Assembly: GCA_032871835.1 (NCBI GenBank)
Contig: CM065301.1
Location: 76,354,069-76,418,068, forward strand
From: Dipteronia dyeriana
Taxonomy: Eukaryota > Streptophyta > Magnoliopsida > Sapindales > Sapindaceae
Length of the DNA: 64,000 nucleotides
Reading direction: 5' to 3'
Numbering within the stretch: the stretch's first letter is position 1; every line of letters starts with the position of its first letter. Positions 22,368 through 33,984 of this stretch are shown here, piece after piece. The notes below the pieces were generated by a model, which did no database searches, was not told the DNA's origin, and saw only the letters and a list, made by a program, of their open reading frames with translations. The translations under genes and the position numbers were made by a program.

Positions 22368-24682
22368 GTTACTGTATATTCAGAGAGGGTAGGAGAGGGT
22401 TTTTGGTTTTTCTAATTTGTTTTAATTCTGTTATCATTATATATAACATAAAAATAATATATAATATCATAAACAAATTATATATATTTTCCATTTTGTT
22501 AAATATTTTTAAATTTAAGTTTTTATGCATTACCATTTTACCCTCACCTATTTTAAATTTGTAACGGAATAGTTAACAGTTTAGGGTATTTTAGGTATTT
22601 TATTAACAACAAGGGGGGAAATTATGAATAGTTTCAGGGGGAAAGTGGTCATTATTGAAACTAGAAAGGGTAAAGTGTCTAATAAGAGAAACTTCTGGAG
22701 AGAAAATGATTATATCAAAAAAAAAATATGTTCTTAGAATTTAGAACATTTTTCTCGGAATATAATTTCCAAAATATGATACCAAAACATCCAACCATTT
22801 CCCTAAAATCTCTTAGTTAAGAGATTTAATTAGAACACTAGTATAAATGATGTAAAACCTAATGCAAATATGAAACATACAATATTTTGAGTGACAACCA
22901 ATGAAGGCTGAGAATGTAATATGGGAAGACTTGGAAATTTGCTTAAAGGCATTAAAAGGCTGAAGTTAATTGTTAACCATAGTCATCTGCCCTCCGGGGA
23001 ATAGATCTGGTGGTACATGGATGAGTTTAGGTTTGGACAAATGATTCTTAAATCAGTTATTTAAATCTTATTAATGGTAAAAAGTAAATAAAAAAACATG
23101 ATCTAAACAAGTGAATAGGTAGATATTAAAAATAAAAAATAAAAAAAATTAACCATAGTCATCTTAGCATTAAATTTTATGAAGATCTCTTGGTTCAAGA
23201 CTTGCAGTCATCTTAGCATCACACAGGAGAGTAAAATACAACATCTTACATTTCTACTCACTCTTATCCAATTTTATCTTATTTTTTATTTATATTTTGT
23301 CCACGGTTAATCAAGGTATAGATGATGATGAGATGATAAGATGGTTTGCAGTATAGAATTGTTCATTTGAATTATTAGACCAGTATATACTATTCAAACA
23401 AAAAGTTATATAATAGAAAGATAAATTTATTTATAGGTTCAAACAATTAATGGCATCTTTTTAGGGATAGTTGTGTAAGTAGCACCACATTAATAATATA
23501 AAAGTTTAAAAGACAACAATTTATATCTGGAGATCAAAATATCCCGTTTGAACGTGCAACTGTTGAAAAAAAAAGTAGAGAGAGACAAATGAAGTTATTG
23601 AGACCGATCAGAAGTGAGTCGGCGGCTTGGATTTCGACGGCGAGCATCGACATTTAGAGACTTGAACATATTATTTACAATCGTTTGACGTAAGTTGTTC
23701 TACATTTGGTTTCGTTTTTGTTTTAGATCAGTTGTTGTGCATGTTTGAATGTGAGGAATGTTACGTGCAGATTGAAAGACTTAAAGATTTTTTTTTAAAA
23801 CAGTTTGGAGTTATAGATCGATCTTCACACAACAATTTTGGAGAGACAATACAACTTTTCGTTTTTCCAGAGTTTATTCAAGTACAAAGACAACTTTTAA
23901 GGGTATTTTCGACATTTCACTATAATATATATCTTTTAAACATAAGTTATTAAATGAGTGATATCATCGCAACTCAACTTAAAATAGGTAACTTTCTTCA
24001 CCATTTCCACTTTATTTTTCAGAAAATCTTATTATATTACATTAACTGAAAAATGTAAATGTTCTTCAACTAGGATTTCCTTAGCCGCCCATCAATGTAA
24101 ACCGCGAAATGTGGTGGTAGGGGACATTCGGCCTCGCTTTGCTCTTACGTACGCATTGAATTAGGTTCGGGTTGCAATCAAAATATGTGTCACAATGTGG
24201 TAGTTCAGTAGTTCTTCATTAACTAGCTCTCCCACCACCTTTGAGGATGCCAAACCTGCAAATAAATTAGTTTTTCATTTCAAATTATGTAGTAAAAGCT
24301 TATGCAACACTGTTTTCAGTTTTAGATGATATTTTTGTATGTATTATGTAATAGTCAAGTGACTGTAATAGGTATAATATGCATACAGTATTTATACATT
24401 GCAACAGACTCCCAACTTTACTGTATACATAAATGCCAATACGTACACATTCTTAATAACAATGGTGTGAAAAAAGAATGGTACAGTAGTACAAGGAGGT
24501 TCACCTGCCAACGCAATATGTACGCATCTATGAGGCTGTTATGCTATAACAATATCTCATCATAGCTGCAATATGAACCAAAATATAAGGTTTATAACCA
24601 GGAAAAGGTGCTAATTAAAATTGGAATATGATATGTTAACTAGAAACTTAGAAAAGCATACAAATTTCACACACCAAAACTC
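22368..24682. other. AT-rich unassigned DNA outside element A
   Basis: No supported coding region. Short frames such as 23732-23953 have no motif. A GC-richer patch at 24060-24260 on the minus strand follows an acceptor-like ATTTGCAG and could be a decayed exon, but no frame stays open and no family is recognisable. Confidence 0.5.
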
Positions 24683-24895
24683 TTATCAACCGTGTGGACT
24701 TGATAGTTTCCATTATTTATTTTTCTATCATTGACTTGGAGTCTTGTATAGATTTACAAGGCCATGGTAGGACCTATAGCTATCAATTCTGATGCAAAAT
24801 AATTGTAAAGGAAACTTCGTGTAATTTTCCAGTTAGTTGGCCCTTTGAGCGGTCCCTACCATCTACAGCCCTTTAATTTGAACTAGTCAACTTTT

Positions 24896-25286
24896 AAAAG
24901 AAGAATGGACAGTGGAGAATGTGCGTAGATTTCACATATTTGAACAAGGCATGCCCGAAAGATAGTTTTCCACTTTCGAGGATAGATCAGTTAGTGGACG
25001 CTACATCAGGCCATGAGTTACTCAGTTTCATGGATGCTTACTCGGGTATAACCAGATCAGGATGAACAAGGCTGACGAAGAAAAAACAGCATTCACAACT
25101 GATCAGGGTTTGTACTGCTATACTGTGATGCCCTTTGGATTGAAAAATGCAGGAGCAACTTATCAAATGTTGGTCAACAAAATCTTTTCACGGCAAATAG
25201 GAAGGAACATGGAAGTATACATTGATGACATGTTGACCAAGAGCACCACAGCAGACAAGCATACTTCAGATCTGCGGGAAACATTT
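24896..25286 (+). pseudogene. 391-bp fragment of Tat reverse transcriptase inserted into repeat copy 1
   Basis: It matches 33009-33399 of element C over 391 positions with 4 mismatches and no gaps, including a shared 1-base deletion near 25046 that breaks the RT frame. The encoded words are MNKADEEKTAFTTDQ, VMPFGLKNAGATYQ and YIDDMLTKS. No LTR, primer site or target duplication accompanies it. The repeat sequence resumes at TTTTGAAATAGG directly after it, so only about three bases of the unit seem to have been replaced. Confidence 0.9.
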
Positions 25287-25570
25287 TGAAATAGGGATAA
25301 TTAAGTGATAATTACCTCACACATTATGAAAATGACTACTTATTAGGAATAGATTACTAAATGGTTATTTTTGGTGAAAAGTGTAACACCATTGACTATT
25401 ATATTTAATTTAATCTAATTTCATCCGATTCCATCTAATGAATAGCATTTTAATAAATAAGAATATAATATTAATTTATTTATAATTTTTTTAAAAATTA
25501 TTATTTTAAATGAATAATTATATTTAATGTGTATATATATCTGTAACATATCTTTATATATATATGTTAT
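25287..25570. repeat. Left half of a long-TIR MITE in repeat copy 1
   Basis: GGGATAATTAAGTGATAATTA and the following 200-odd bases match 41166-41450, the left arm and interior of the foldback element in copy 3. The right arm is absent, so this copy is a deletion remnant. Confidence 0.6.
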
Positions 25571-26235
25571 ACAATTGTTCATAATAATACAATAACTTAA
25601 ATTTAATCATTTCTTAAATACAATTCAATCATTTGTACTTGAATTACATACATAAAGAGATAATAGCTGACAATTACCTAGGTGGTGATAAGTTTATTTT
25701 ATCACAATATATTTCAAATTATTTGATTTTTTTTAATTTTTTAAGTATTTATTATTTAAAAATTAATATTTTAATTTATAATAATTTTTTAATATATCAA
25801 CATATAAGGGATAGTTTGAGCAAAACATCAAGGATTCCATAATAGATTATATATTGCAACCAAACAAAGGAATCCATCTAAGGAATTATTTCCCTACATG
25901 TTGGATTCAATTCCTAGATGGATCCCTTTCCTATGCCGTTTTCTTTCCGCCAACCAAACATGGCCTAAAATCATAACAAAATTCTATAATTTCTGGAATT
26001 AATTTACTATATTTCTTAACTAACTCTAATATTTTTTCACGTTAGCTACTTCATACTAATCCAAAATCCAACAACGTTCGTAACTAATCAGATAGATCTA
26101 ATCATATCCGATCTGCTTGACACCCTCTCTTTATCAACCTTGTGGACTTGATAGTTTAGATTTATTTTTTCCATCATTGACTTGGAGTCTTGTATAGTTT
26201 TACAAGGCCATGGTAGGACCTATAGCTATCAATTT

Positions 26236-27147
26236 TGTTGGTAGAAAAATCGTCACTATACTGAAACGTTGCCGGATAGAACACAAACAATCAATAGCAA
26301 AAGAAATAAATAAGAGAGAAGAGAATAAATCCAATCACATACAACACAACGATTTTACATGGAAACCCAAATCGAAAAAAAAACCACGGCCGTCAGGACG
26401 GTAAGAGAAAGTTCCACTATGTAGAAAATTGTTACATCCACACTCTTAGGATTCTCTCTCTAAAATACCCCAAACCCAATTACTCTCAATGCTCTCTTGA
26501 GATCTCTCTAGATTTGCTAATTTGCTCAACCACACACAATAGCCTAGCTATTATGGCCTATTTATATAAATTACAAGGAGTTTAAGATAAAAGAAAATCC
26601 TACTCCTAAACGTACAAGATTTATTTGTTTCATATAAATACTATTTCCTATTTATGACAAGTCTTCTTGTTTGGAAGAAACCATTTTCTTTTCAGTACAT
26701 GACTTTTCTATTCTTCATGAAGACAAACTCTTTCATTTTCCGATTAGCACAAGAACTTCAAGAAGAAAACACATTTCCTATTTTCGCGCAACATTCCTAA
26801 TTGGACAAAATCGGCCATTACCGTGGTTTGGGTCGCGGTTGGCCACCCATGCCCAATATCGTGATCGTCACTGTCATTCACCGCTCAGAATACTACAGTT
26901 GGTGCATTTGCCTCCGCCGCGGTCTACACTGCGTTTTTCCTACTAGAGTCGACAACTCCATATACCGCGGTCTGTGCGCTTGTCCTCAACGTGATCCCTA
27001 CTAGATTTCGTTTCTTCAGTTCTTTCAGTCTTCCAACCTCCCTCAAACACGATCTCCTACTTCCAAATATATCTCACGTCTCCAGAAAATCTCTGCATTA
27101 GTAGAATTCAGTTTAGTAACCGTTGGAAATTCGAGCCATATCCAACA
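26236..27147 (-). repeat. Element F 3' LTR (912 bp)
   Basis: It begins TGTTGGTAG and ends ATATCCAACA, and is homologous along its length to 27869-28784. The ends TGTTGG and CCAACA form the short inverted repeat usual for copia LTRs. Confidence 0.9.
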
Positions 27148-27158
27148 ATCCTCCTTTA
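27148..27158 (-). other. Element F polypurine tract
   Basis: The minus strand reads AAAGGAGGAT directly before the 3' LTR start TGTTGGATATGG. Confidence 0.75.
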
Positions 27159-27504
27159 TGGCAGGAATTTCCAAACTTTCTTCGTCCACAGCTACGACTC
27201 TCATCACCGATAATCAACATACCCACCACAATGTATAATCACTTATGAACACCCATCCCAAGATTTTACCGACACATGACGAAATTTACCTTGATGAAAA
27301 ATTGTAGTGCAACTCCTCACATTAGGTTCTCAAAGAGTTCATTCAGCCATCGACATCCTTGTCCACCATACACCTTGTATTACCGCATAACCAATGACCG
27401 TGCACAAATTGTGGACCTTTAGGCATCTGTAGCGTGTGAAGCTACTTCTTTAGGTAGAATCGGTTGCAGACGATTTTTGGTTGATACAATTTTTCAAGCT
27501 TCTC
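27159..27504 (-). other. Element F internal non-coding stretch
   Basis: About 350 bases between the gag remnant and the polypurine tract. No pol motif is visible in any frame. The whole pol region is missing. Confidence 0.6.
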
Positions 27505-27849
27505 TCAAAGTTCTTTCGTTGAATATGTTCCTTGAATATTTGCAAGAACATTCTTGGCTAAGCTCAATCGTATCGTACTTATAGCCCTCCCATCTAGATC
27601 CTCCCATTCATCATCGCACATCATAGGTTTTCCAGAACTAGTTCCAACCGTTTCTTTTCTAGAATCTCCAGAGCCTTCACGATTCGCAGGGGTTGGCTTG
27701 CCCTTCAACGCTTTGTGTAAACCGTATTGGATAAACAGATCTTTGACTTGAACTTTCCACAAGACAAAGTTAATTTTTCTATCAAACTTCTCGACATCGA
27801 ATCTCATCAACTTTGTCATATCCAGTTTGTTAATATTACTATTAAGCAA
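27505..27849 (-). pseudogene. Element F gag N-terminal part (copia type)
   Basis: 115 codons: KLMRFDVEKFDRKINFVLWK, VKDLFIQYGLHKALKGK, CDDEWEDLDGRAISTIRLSL and AKNVLANIQGTYSTKEL. This is the start of a Ty1/copia Gag (KFDGKNFxLWK ... STIRLxLADNVL). It begins just after the primer site and runs out without the zinc knuckle. It carries an inserted Ser/Gly-rich stretch between KGK and CDDEW. Confidence 0.85.
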
Positions 27850-27854
27850 TCGAT

Positions 27855-27866
27855 GCTCTGATACCA
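27855..27866 (-). other. Element F primer-binding site, initiator tRNA-Met type
   Basis: The minus strand reads TGGTATCAGAGC two bases after the 5' LTR end. This is the standard copia primer site, complementary to the 3' end of plant initiator tRNA-Met. Confidence 0.9.
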
Positions 27867-27868
27867 GT

Positions 27869-28784
27869 TGTTGGCGGACAAATCCTCACTACGCGGAAGC
27901 GTTGCCGGATAGAACATAAACAATCAATAGCAAAAGAAATAAATAGAAGAGAAGAGAATAAATCCAATCACACACAACATAACAATTTTATGTGGAAACC
28001 CAAATCGGGAAAAAAACCACGGCCGTCAGGATGACAAGAGAATGTTTCACTATGTAGAAAATTGTTACTTACACACTCTCAGGATTCTCCCTCTAAAATA
28101 CCCCAAACCCAATTACACCCAATGCTCTCTTGGGATCTCTCTACATTTGCTAATTTGTTCCACCACATACAATAGCCTACCTATTACGGTCTATTTAAAA
28201 GAATTATAAGGAGTTTAAGATAAAAGGAAATCCTACTCCTAAACGTACAGGAATTACTTGTTTCACATAAATACTATTTCCTATTTATGACAAGTCTTCT
28301 TGTTTGAAAGAATTCTTTTTCTTTTAAGTATATGACTTTCCTATTCTTCCTGATGACAAACTCTTTCTTTTTCCGATTAGCACAAGAATTTTTAGAAGAA
28401 AACGATTTTCCTATTTTCACATAACATTCCTAATTTGGAAAAAAAATTGCCTTTACCACGGTTTGGGTCTCGGTTGGCCACCCGCGTCCAACACCGTGGA
28501 TCGTCACTGTCATCCATCGCTCATAATACCGCGGTTGGTAAATTTGTCTCCGTCGTGGTCTATACCACATTGTTCCCCACTGGAGTCGACTGCTTCCTAT
28601 GTCGCGGTCTGTGCACTTGTCCGTACCGCGATCCCTACCAAATTTCGTTTCTTCAGTTCTTTCAGTCTTCAAGACCCCCTCAAACACGATCTCCTACTTC
28701 CAAACGTATCCCACATCTCCAAGAAGTCTCTGCATTTATTGAATTCCGTTTGATAACCTTTGGAAATTCAAGCCATATCCAACA
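27869..28784 (-). repeat. Element F 5' LTR (916 bp)
   Basis: It begins TGTTGGCGG and ends ATATCCAACA, and pairs with 26236-27147. Short frames inside it on both strands are not genes. Confidence 0.9.
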
Positions 28785-29330
28785 AATTATGATGCAAAAT
28801 AATTGTCAAGGATTTTTCATGCAACTTATGTAACTTTCCAATTAGTTGGCTCTTTGAGCGGTCCCTGCCATCTACGGCAACTTTAATTTGAACTAGTCAA
28901 CTTTTCGATTTGGAAATATCGTAATAGTTCAAAATAAATAATTAAATAAGAGCTGTATTCTGAAAATAAAAACAATAAAAACACGTCTAGTAGCTTCACT
29001 GAAAGGTAAATTCTGAAAATGATACAAATAAAAACACGTCCAATAGATTAACTGAAAACATGAAAACTGAAGAACATTCTACATATGTAATTTGACTCTC
29101 CCATCTCTTTAAAATATTTTTATAAGGTTGTAATATTTATTTGTATCCACTTAACTTTATTATTTATAATTAAAAATATGAGAAATAATTATACAATTAC
29201 TTGTAATAATATAATAACCAGAATTTACATACAATTCAATCATTTTTACTTGAATTATGAAACATAAAGAGATAATAGCTGACAATTATCTATGTGGTGA
29301 TAAGTTTATTTTCTCACATCATAATTGTCA

Positions 29331-29335
29331 TATGT
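29331..29335. repeat. Target-site duplication of element C, left (ATAAT)
   Basis: ATAAT stands before the 5' LTR and again at 40548-40552 after the 3' LTR, a perfect 5-bp duplication. Confidence 0.9.
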
Positions 29336-30192
29336 GTATTTTATCGGATGAACACGTCATCAACACAAAGAGGATAAATTGTCAGGTGGACATCTGAATA
29401 GGCATTCAGGAAATATCCTACAAGACATTGCCAAAGAAGAGAAAACACGAGTAAGCAGATGTTGAATGAAACCTACTCGAGGTCAGTTAACGGCACTCGG
29501 GGACTGGTTAAATGACACTTCCACTCGGGATCAAACCATGATACTCGGCCCCGCTGGTATTATCCTTGCTCGGGATAAATATGAAGAAAACTGAATAAGA
29601 AGTTTAGTGCTTAGTTTATACTAATTAGGTCATTAAATACACGAAGATATCCATATCAAGAAGGAATCCCAAAGAGAACATAATACTGAGCTGGAAGGGT
29701 TCCCAATCAGGCAACAACTTTATTTTTTAAAAAGACTATGTTCTTATATAAGGAAACAAGTCCAAATTGGACTGCACTACTAGAATCCCATTCGACTTCA
29801 ATACAAGACTCCGAAACAGGAAAGAAGACAATCAGCTCCAAATAAGAAAATAATTGTAATTAAATACAAAGATCTATTACTTGTACAAAGCAGATTGGGG
29901 CTCTATAAACATATAAATAGACCCATAATCTCACCAAAAAAGACACACACAAAAATCATAGCAAAATACAGAGAGAAGAAAGAGAGATCTGAGCTTTTAA
30001 CATTCCAAATTCATAGTGGATTTTTGGCTAGGTTAATCATTCAACCACCCGTGGACATTTCTCTGGTCATCGGAGTTTTACCATGTAAAAAACTCGCCTC
30101 TTGTTTACTTTCTCCTTCTCTCTCTTTGAAATCTCAACCGAAATCCAATCCTTGTTGGCTTTTATGATACAATCCAGAAATCAACGTCAACA
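29336..30192 (+). repeat. Element C 5' LTR (857 bp)
   Basis: It begins TGTCATATGTG and ends AACGTCAACA, and pairs with 39679-40547. Confidence 0.93.
29912..29919 (+). promoter_or_regulatory. LTR TATA box, element C
   Basis: TATAAATA inside ACATATAAATAGACCCATAA. The same block recurs in the 3' LTR (40264-40271), in both LTRs of B on the minus strand (5014-5007 and 15997-15990) and in D (49459-49466 and 63610-63617). Conservation across families supports it as the core promoter of genomic RNA. Confidence 0.75.
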
Positions 30193-30220
30193 ATTGGCAC
30201 TAGAGGGAGGGGTCGAACCT
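30193..30220 (+). other. Element C primer-binding site
   Basis: ATTGGCACTAGAGGGAGGGG follows the LTR end, then TCGAACC. The complement is shaped like a tRNA T-arm and acceptor end (GGTTCGA ... TAGTGCCA). The element B version differs by a few bases. Confidence 0.75.
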
Positions 30221-30238
30221 ACGACTTGATCAAAAGCG

Positions 30239-31654
30239 ATGACAGGAAGCAGAAGCAATTCCGGGGATGTCCAAAAATCTCAGGATAACTTCCATGTTGG
30301 CAGTACCTCACGGGATCTCACTGCAACAACAGAAAACCAACCTATATTCCTGGTAGGGATCCAGTAAGTTCCTCCAACCAGTGGAGATCTGACTCAACAT
30401 TTCTGGGAAGCGTTGCAGCAACTGGTGGCAGACGCAACAAAGGAATGAATTGATCTACTGGCTACAGAAGCACCAACTCTTAACCTCCCACCTGCAAGGA
30501 TTCGTTCGGTGGTAGTAGGGCCAGAAATAAATACACCAGAAGCGGGAAGGAACCCTATTCCAATAAATCAGGCTGGACATGAAATACCTGAAGAAGAACG
30601 ACCACGTTAGAGACAGAACCAGGATCAGACAGCCCATGCTAGACATCGTAAACATGACCGACACCGGGATCGATCGTCATCAGAAGATAGTGATCGGCAC
30701 TATCGCAAGCGTCATCATGGAACCTTACGTGAAACCCGGTAACAAAGTGAAGAACCAGACAGAGGGATGACAATCACCCAACGGTTCGATCATCAGGAAA
30801 GTCAGTGGGAGGCAGAGACGTCGTAATCCAAAGCCTAACTCGAGAAGTCGAGAACAATATATGACAGATGGATGCATTGGTTAGACATTATGGATATAAC
30901 GACTTATCTGATGACGATTCTGACAGTCGATCCACCAGGAAAATCTTACTGACCCCATTCCCGGAAAGGTTTAGGATGCCACACGTAGAGCAGTTTAAGA
31001 AAGATACAGATCCAAAGGAGCACGTGAGACGCTATAAAAGTGTCATGGCCAAGTATTCCCACAGTGATCCCTTACTTTGTCTCAATTTTCCACAAACTCT
31101 TGGAGATATGAGTTCAAGGTGGTTAGAGATTGCCCTCAGCAAGCATCAGAAGTTTCAGTGAACTGAGTAGGAGCTTCTCAAGGCAATTCCTGAGCAATGT
31201 TCACAGGAAAAAGTCAGTGGCATACCTTTCTCAAATAAAGCAAGGGAAAGATAAGTCGCTGAAGAAATACCTGAAGAGATTCGGGCAAGCAGTATCAAAA
31301 ATTTGCAGTGCAAACGATGAAGTAATAATCGCTGCATTCATCAACAACCTACAGAATGGACGGCTATCTTTTGATTTAAGAAAAGCCCGACTGACCAGAT
31401 ATGCAGACATGATGGATATGGAGGGAGGATATGCACTGGCCGAGGAAGAACAGTTAGCCACCGGAGGATGCTACATGCATGGGGGAAAACCCGAACAAAA
31501 GGACGCCGAGTCCAAGGTGCAGAACCAGAAGGGAAAACAGAAAGAAAACGACAAAGAAAAGAACAAGGATGAGGGTAATGGGCGTAACGCCGAACAGACC
31601 ACAAAAAAATACCGAGGCAGGTACGCCAACTACACCATTCTTCCGAAAAAATAG
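30239..31654 (+). pseudogene. Element C gag
   Basis: ATG at 30239 gives MTGSRSNSGDVQKSQDNFHV, stopping after about 42 codons. The capsid part is in 30868-31161 (FPERFRMPHVEQFKKDTDPK, CLNFPQTLGDMSSRWLE) and 31130-31654 (FSRQFLSNVHRKKSVAYLSQ, LSFDLRKARLTRYADMMDME), the two frames overlapping at a 1-base shift near 31130. The tail is lysine- and glutamate-rich. It builds the particle shell in live relatives. Confidence 0.88.
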
Positions 31655-31687
31655 GAGGAAATCCTGGCCATTCTGGAAACAAAGAAT

Positions 31688-32599
31688 ATGGTACAAGAGC
31701 CATGCCGTCAATCTCAGTTTGTTAGGCGAGACACAACCAAATACTGTAGGTTCCATAAGGAAACCGGTCATGAGACCTCCAAATGTTACCAGCTCAGAGA
31801 TTACATAGAAACCCTCATTCGGGAAGGATATCTACAGGATGTGATTTTGAAAAGGGATGAAAAATCAGAAGCAAAGAAAGAGATCAGGACCGATCACAGC
31901 TCTGGTCGAAATCAAAGGGCCAGTCTAGAGGCCAATCAAGTAATACACACGATCTTTGCAGGACCATCCACTGGAAGAAGTAACCGAAAACGAACTCAAG
32001 AAATCAGAGAAGCAGTAGAAGCAAGAAATAACTTTGATGTAAACTCGGTTGAGCCAGACCCGAAGAGGGTAAAGGAAGGAAGAGATCCAATAACATTCAC
32101 AGAAGCATACTCACATGGCGTCGATGTTCGGCCAAATGATGCCTTGGTCATAAGTGCCCGGATTGGTCACCGGGAAGTCAGGAGAATTCTAATAGATAAT
32201 GAAAGCTTAACAGATATTCTCAATGTAGAAGTCCACGATCAACTCAGGTTAGACCGAAAAGACCTACAACCCTTCCATACCCCACTCAGAGGATTCAGGG
32301 GAGTTGAGGTCAGGTCACTCGGGAAGGTAAAGCTAATTGTGAAGATTGGAGTAGCACATTGCCCGAGAACTGTATTGATCGACTTCGTGGTGGTAGACTT
32401 GGAGAATTGGCCATATAATGCACTATTGGGACGACCATTCCTGAATAAAATTAAGGTCGTAACAGCCACTTATGCCTTAATGATGAAATTCTCGATCGAA
32501 CAAGTGGTCAGAATAGTCAAGGGATCCCAAGAGATGGCTCGAAGAGCTAACTTGTTAGTATACAAGGATAAAAATGAACAGGTTTGCACTATAACATAG
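31688..32599 (+). pseudogene. Element C zinc knuckle and aspartic protease
   Basis: A single 303-codon frame. Near its start is CRFHKETGHETSKC, a zinc-knuckle-like motif. At about residue 165-180 the protease site reads RRILIDNESLTDILN, where the family consensus is IDNGSSADIL, so the catalytic Gly is Glu. Later come LRGFRGVEVRSLGKVKL and NWPYNALLGRPFLNKIK. The frame ends at a stop where B also has VCTIT. The altered active site predicts a dead protease. Confidence 0.85.
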
Positions 32600-33008
32600 C
32601 CGAGTCAGAACGAAAAGACCCTATTATTCGAATTCGATCCAAGAGAAGAGCCGAATGAATCCAAAACTGAACTGATTGAAGAAATTGCCCTAAAAGAAGA
32701 TGAACCAGACAAAAAGGTCAAGATCGGGGCCAACCTGGAAGGAAGAGTCAAATAAAGCCTCATTGATCTACTTAAAGAATACAGGGATGTGTTCGCTTGG
32801 AGTCATGAAGACATGGTCGGGATAGATGCCCGAATAATATCCCACCAACTCACAGTAGACCAGAATGTAAAACCGGTGATACAAAAGAGAAGATCATTCA
32901 ATCTTGAAAGAAGTCAGGCGATTAAATAGGAAGTAGAGAAGCTACTCGCTATAAGATCAATTAGAGAGGTCAATTACCTTCAATGAGTGGCTAATGTAGT
33001 CCTCGTTC
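32600..33008 (+). pseudogene. Element C linker between protease and RT
   Basis: Broken frames give the acidic linker LIDLLKEYRDVFAWSHEDM and then the SFNLERSQAIK segment that leads into RT, each separated by stop codons. It corresponds to 13050-13436 in element B. Confidence 0.75.
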
Positions 33009-33690
33009 AAAAGAATAATGGACAGTGTAGAATGTGCGTAGATTTCACATATTTGAACAAGGCATGCCCGAAAGATAGTTTTCCACTTTCGAGGATAGAT
33101 CAGTTAGTGGACGCTACATCAGGCCATGAGTTACTCAGTTTCATGGATGCTTACTCGGGTATAACCAGATCATGATGAACAAGGCTGACGAAGAAAAAAC
33201 AGCATTCACAACTGATCAGGGTTTGTACTGCTATACTGTGATGCCCTTTGGATTGAAAAATGCAGGAGCAACTTATCAAATGTTGGTCAACAAAATCTTT
33301 TCACGGCAAATAGGAAGGAACATGGAAGTATACATTGATGACATGTTGACCTAGAGCACCACAGCAGACAAGCATACTTCAGATCTGCGGGAAACATTTG
33401 ATGTCTTGAGGAGATACCAAATGAAGCTAAATCCGAACAAGTGTTTATTCGGGGTTCCTTCAGGAAGATTCTTGGATTATCAAGTCCATCAAAGAGGAAT
33501 CGAAGTCAACCCCGAGAAGATCCAGACCCTGCAGAGAATGACTTTACCGATGACACTCAAAGAAGTACAGCACCTAACAGGATGTCTGGCTTCCTTAGAA
33601 AGATTCATCTCAAAAGCCACAGATAGATGTGCACCCTTTTTCAAAGTAATTAGAAAAGGGAAAGGACTTGAATGGAATGAAGAGTGCTAG
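33009..33690 (+). pseudogene. Element C reverse transcriptase
   Basis: Frames 32987-33175 and 33172-33354 join at a 1-base deletion near 33160, after FMDAYSG. Motifs are CRMCVDFTYLNKACPKD, VMPFGLKNAGATYQMLVN and MEVYIDDMLT, the catalytic Asp pair, followed directly by a TAG at 33353. The part from 33406 on continues with MKLNPNKCLFGVPSGRFLDY and HLTGCLASLERF. The deletion is shared with the fragment at 24896; four base differences, including the TAG, are private to C. Confidence 0.9.
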
Positions 33691-33984
33691 CATGCATTCT
33701 TAAAAATTAAAGAGTACTTAGGACAGGCTCTCATACTTTCAAAACCTCAGATGGGGGAAACACTCCAACTGTACTTGTCAATTACAAAACTGGCAGCAAG
33801 CTCAGTTCTAGTCAGAACAGAAGATGGAGTACAAAAGCCAGTGTACTACACCAGCAAGGCATTTCCACCAGCTGAGACCAGATATTCACAGGCAGAAAAG
33901 ATTGCCCTGGCACTAGTTTCAGCAGCAAGAAAGCTAAGACCATACTTCTAGGCTCATACAATCCAGGTTCTCACCGACTGCCCA
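33691..33984 (+). pseudogene. Element C RT-linked RNase H
   Basis: The frame 33751-33951 contains MGETLQLYLSITKLAASSVL, KPVYYTSKAFPPAETRYSQA and LALVSAARKLRPYF, then a TAG where B reads LRPYFQAHTIQ. It sits immediately after RT. Confidence 0.85.

Larger units (their letters stand above)
26236..28784 (-). mobile_element. Element F: gag-only Ty1/copia-type element
   Basis: Direct repeats of 912 and 916 bp (TGTTGG to CCAACA) enclose only 721 bp. The inside holds a tRNA-iMet primer site, the first part of a copia-type gag and a purine tract, and no pol. Flanks AATTT and AATTA are a slightly changed 5-bp target duplication. The same site is present without the element in repeat copies 1 and 3 (CAATTCTGATGC). 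F is therefore a non-autonomous derivative inserted into copy 2. Confidence 0.9.

Noticed and set aside
24060..24260. GC-richer patch after an acceptor-like site, possible exon
   Set aside because: No frame stays open across it and no protein family is recognisable.
26671..27004. Frames of 91 and 67 codons inside the LTR of element F
   Set aside because: They are shared by both LTRs, overlap in different frames, and have no motif.
30193..30225. GGTTCGA-like T-loop text in reverse complement suggesting a tRNA gene
   Set aside because: Only the T-arm and acceptor are present, exactly at the LTR border. It is a primer-binding site.
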